A stretch of DNA of 26,008 bases from CAMCSH01 sp043748535 (GTDB lineage: Bacteria; Verrucomicrobiota; Lentisphaeria; Lentisphaerales; Lentisphaeraceae), in the NCBI GenBank assembly GCA_043748535.1, contig JAYTMY010000286.1:1-26008 (forward strand), in the 5' to 3' direction. Position numbers and translations under genes: made by a program. Below are positions 24,529 to 26,008 of this stretch, one piece after another. Every line of letters begins with the position of its first letter. Positions within the stretch are counted from its first letter, which is position 1. The notes under the pieces are model-generated. The model was not told where the DNA came from, did not search any database, and was given only the letters and a program-made list of their open reading frames with translations.

Positions 24529-25022
24529 ACTTCACCGCGATAGATTTTGAAACCGCCAATCGCAATCCCGCCAGTGCTTGTGCGGTGGCCGTAGTGGAAG
24601 TTCGCGATGGCATGATTGTCGCCGAGAAAGCTTGGTTGATCCAGCCCGAGACTTGGTTCTTGCAGCGTTTTATCGACATTCACGGCATCCGGCCCGAGCA
24701 GGTGGCGGAGGCGCCAAACTTCGCCGCGCTTTGGCCCAATCTCTTGCCGTGGATACAAGGCCGCCACCTCGTCGCCCACAATATGAAATTCGACCACAGA
24801 GTTCTGACGAAGAGTCTAGCGCGATACGACTTGCCCCAGCCTGAATTCACCGCAAGCTGCACCTACGAGATGGCCAAGGTCCAGTGTCGAGACTTGCCGA
24901 ATCGGCAACTGCCAACTGTTGCTGCTTCTTGTGGTGTGGAATTGAGCCGTCATCACGACGCCTTGTCCGATGCGCGTGCTTGTGCGGGGATCGCGATGAA
25001 ATTGCAACAACAATGGCGATAA
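24525..25022 (+). CDS. DEDDh 3'-5' exonuclease (DnaQ-like)
   Basis: A 165-residue single-domain exonuclease of the DnaQ/RNase T superfamily. All catalytic residues are visible: D7 and E9 in AIDFET, D90 in HNMKFDH, and H144 with D149 in HDALSDA. Such enzymes remove nucleotides from DNA or RNA 3' ends with two metal ions; the substrate here is unknown. The start ATG overlaps the TGA of the repeat-protein gene (24525-24528), indicating translational coupling. No polymerase or helicase domain is fused. Confidence 0.92.
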   Translation: MNFTAIDFETANRNPASACAVAVVEVRDGMIVAEKAWLIQPETWFLQRFIDIHGIRPEQVAEAPNFAALWPNLLPWIQGRHLVAHNMKFDHRVLTKSLARYDLPQPEFTASCTYEMAKVQCRDLPNRQLPTVAASCGVELSRHHDALSDARACAGIAMKLQQQWR

Positions 25023-25030
25023 GGAGTTCA

Positions 25031-25123
25031 ATGATTGATGATCATTGGCATGAAGCCAAGATCTTAGTGCCAGAATTCAGCTTTCACCCTACAACTCTCG
25101 CCCCGATTCGGAGCGAACCCTGA
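25031..25123 (+). CDS. Possible 30-residue open frame after the exonuclease
   Basis: A short frame with AAGGAG overlapping the exonuclease stop and an ATG four bases later, ending in TGA at 25121-25123. The peptide (MIDDHWHEAKILVPEF...) resembles nothing I know, and it overlaps the 3' end of the convergent membrane gene by 35 bases. It may be a tiny gene or a truncated remnant of a larger one. Confidence 0.25.
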   Translation: MIDDHWHEAKILVPEFSFHPTTLAPIRSEP

Positions 25124-25661
25124 CCACGCCCTTGTCATCAATGTCGAGCTCCAGATCGCCACCAACACCGCTGGTGACATAGCCATCAATTTCTGCATCG
25201 ATAGGCCTCGCTTGGATCTTCGCTTCAAGCCTCAAGGTGCCGTCTCCTTGAATCCAGAAGACGCGGCTCAAACGGGCGCCGGGGGCGAGTTCGCCGCAAG
25301 CGAGGTCAACACCGCCGCCATGGATTCGGATTTGCGTGACGGCGTGGGCATTGTGATTACTCAGCTCGACCCGATAAGGAGAGAAGACGCTGAGCCCGGC
25401 GGCAAGAATCGCGAGGGGAGCAAGAATGAGCAGCGGCAGGATCAACAAGAGCGCCGGATGCCAGCGTCTTTGCCCACCGAAATGGCTGCAAAAGGCGATT
25501 CCGGCGAGCCCCAACAAGACCACAGCGAGGCCGATGCCGAGGTGACAAAGCAGCAGCTGCCAAGGGTAAGTGATGGCCTGTGGCGCGAAACAAGCCAACA
25601 CGGCAAGGATCAACGCCATACCGCTGCATCCGGCCGCTATCGGGAGACTGGGGTTCTTCAT
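25089..25661 (-). CDS. Membrane protein with C-terminal beta-rich domain, unknown function
   Basis: A 190-residue unrecognised protein. Three hydrophobic spans (about 10-30, 34-58 and 68-93) precede a soluble domain of short hydrophobic strands (about 95-190) such as V-E-L-S-N and T-L-R-L-E-A-K-I, ending in a Gly/Asp-rich acidic stretch. The start ATG at 25661 is supported by AGGAG six bases upstream; the frame is open further up, but that part is an out-of-frame reading of the DUF1552 gene. It lies 37 bases after the DUF1552 stop and may be cotranscribed. Confidence 0.65.
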   Translation of the reverse strand: MKNPSLPIAAGCSGMALILAVLACFAPQAITYPWQLLLCHLGIGLAVVLLGLAGIAFCSHFGGQRRWHPALLLILPLLILAPLAILAAGLSVFSPYRVELSNHNAHAVTQIRIHGGGVDLACGELAPGARLSRVFWIQGDGTLRLEAKIQARPIDAEIDGYVTSGVGGDLELDIDDKGVVRVRSESGREL

Positions 25662-25698
25662 CGCAACTCCTGGATTGTGGAGTGATCGGGAGAAATCC

Positions 25699-26008
25699 CT
25701 AAATATCCAAAGGCTGGGTGCCGGAGTCGCCAAAGGAAGTGAGGGGCACGCCGACCTTTTGCAGGAGGCTGAGGTGCAGGCGGTTGAAGGGCGTGTTTTC
25801 CGGGCAATTGAGGTGCTGACCGCCGCGGACGCCGCCGGCATGGCCAGCGACCAGGATGGGCAGGTTTATCGGGACGTGGCCATTGCCGTCGCGCATACCG
25901 CAGCCGAGGAGGATGAGGCTTTGGTCGAGGAGAGTCTGATCGCCTTCCTTGATCGACTTCATTTTCTGCAGCATGTCGGCGTAGAGCTGGACATGGAATT
26001 CGTTGATG
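25699..26008 (-). CDS. DUF1552 protein, C-terminal fragment (cut by window edge)
   Basis: The last 102 residues of a larger protein. The segments LLDQSLILLGCGMRDGNGH, NLPILVAG and a C-terminal VPLTSFGDSG match the end of DUF1552 proteins, secreted proteins typical of Planctomycetota and Verrucomicrobiota and often paired with DUF1592/DUF1588 cytochrome-type proteins. The N-terminus and signal peptide lie beyond the window. Function is unknown. The presence of this family is the best single clue to the phylum. Confidence 0.85.
   Translation of the reverse strand, partial: INEFHVQLYADMLQKMKSIKEGDQTLLDQSLILLGCGMRDGNGHVPINLPILVAGHAGGVRGGQHLNCPENTPFNRLHLSLLQKVGVPLTSFGDSGTQPLDI

Overview
This window looks like a piece of a GC-rich bacterial chromosome, most likely from the Verrucomicrobiota (possibly an Opitutae relative). 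The assignment is inferred from the core-gene organisation, a C-terminal DUF1552 fragment at the right edge, a large Hsp70-like protein of the DUF3731 type, a small integrase-arm-like protein, and families of imperfect palindromic repeats. No rRNA is present to confirm it.

Left half (1-12078, minus strand): a large transcription/translation cluster, read right to left: rpsA, tRNA-Thr(GGT), tuf, rpmG (50 codons), tRNA-Trp(CCA), secE, nusG, rplK, rplA, rplJ, rplL, rpoB and the 5' part of rpoC, cut by the window edge. Spacing is tight, rplK and rplA overlap by four bases, and a perfect 17-bp hairpin with a GAAA loop and a U-run lies between rplL and rpoB as a likely attenuator.

12215-15531: a nitrogen module (amtB followed by a PII gene, minus strand, closed by a strong hairpin), then divergent hisD. 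The ammonium transporter has Glu at the first twin-His position, and its PII partner lacks the usual T-loop uridylylation tyrosine.

15532-16870: accessory and repeat-rich. It holds a small membrane protein between 13-bp copies of the hisD 3' end, a 214-bp near-palindrome, an AT-rich leader, a 71-residue integrase-arm-like gene with a strong ribosome-binding site and terminator, and a 43-bp-arm inverted repeat.

16967-25022: an Hsp70-family gene, then the most interesting part. An AT-rich block (about 19.7-22.3 kb, minus strand) carries a WYL-type regulator, a DUF262/HNH nuclease-like protein and a twin zinc-finger protein. Divergently, a protein built of about 24-residue C-P-W repeats overlaps (ATGA) a DEDDh exonuclease gene. 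The shared upstream region holds two direct repeats around a TATAAT box. I propose this as a candidate, uncharacterised anti-phage or nucleic-acid-processing locus; that function is inference. The right edge holds a membrane protein and the DUF1552 fragment.
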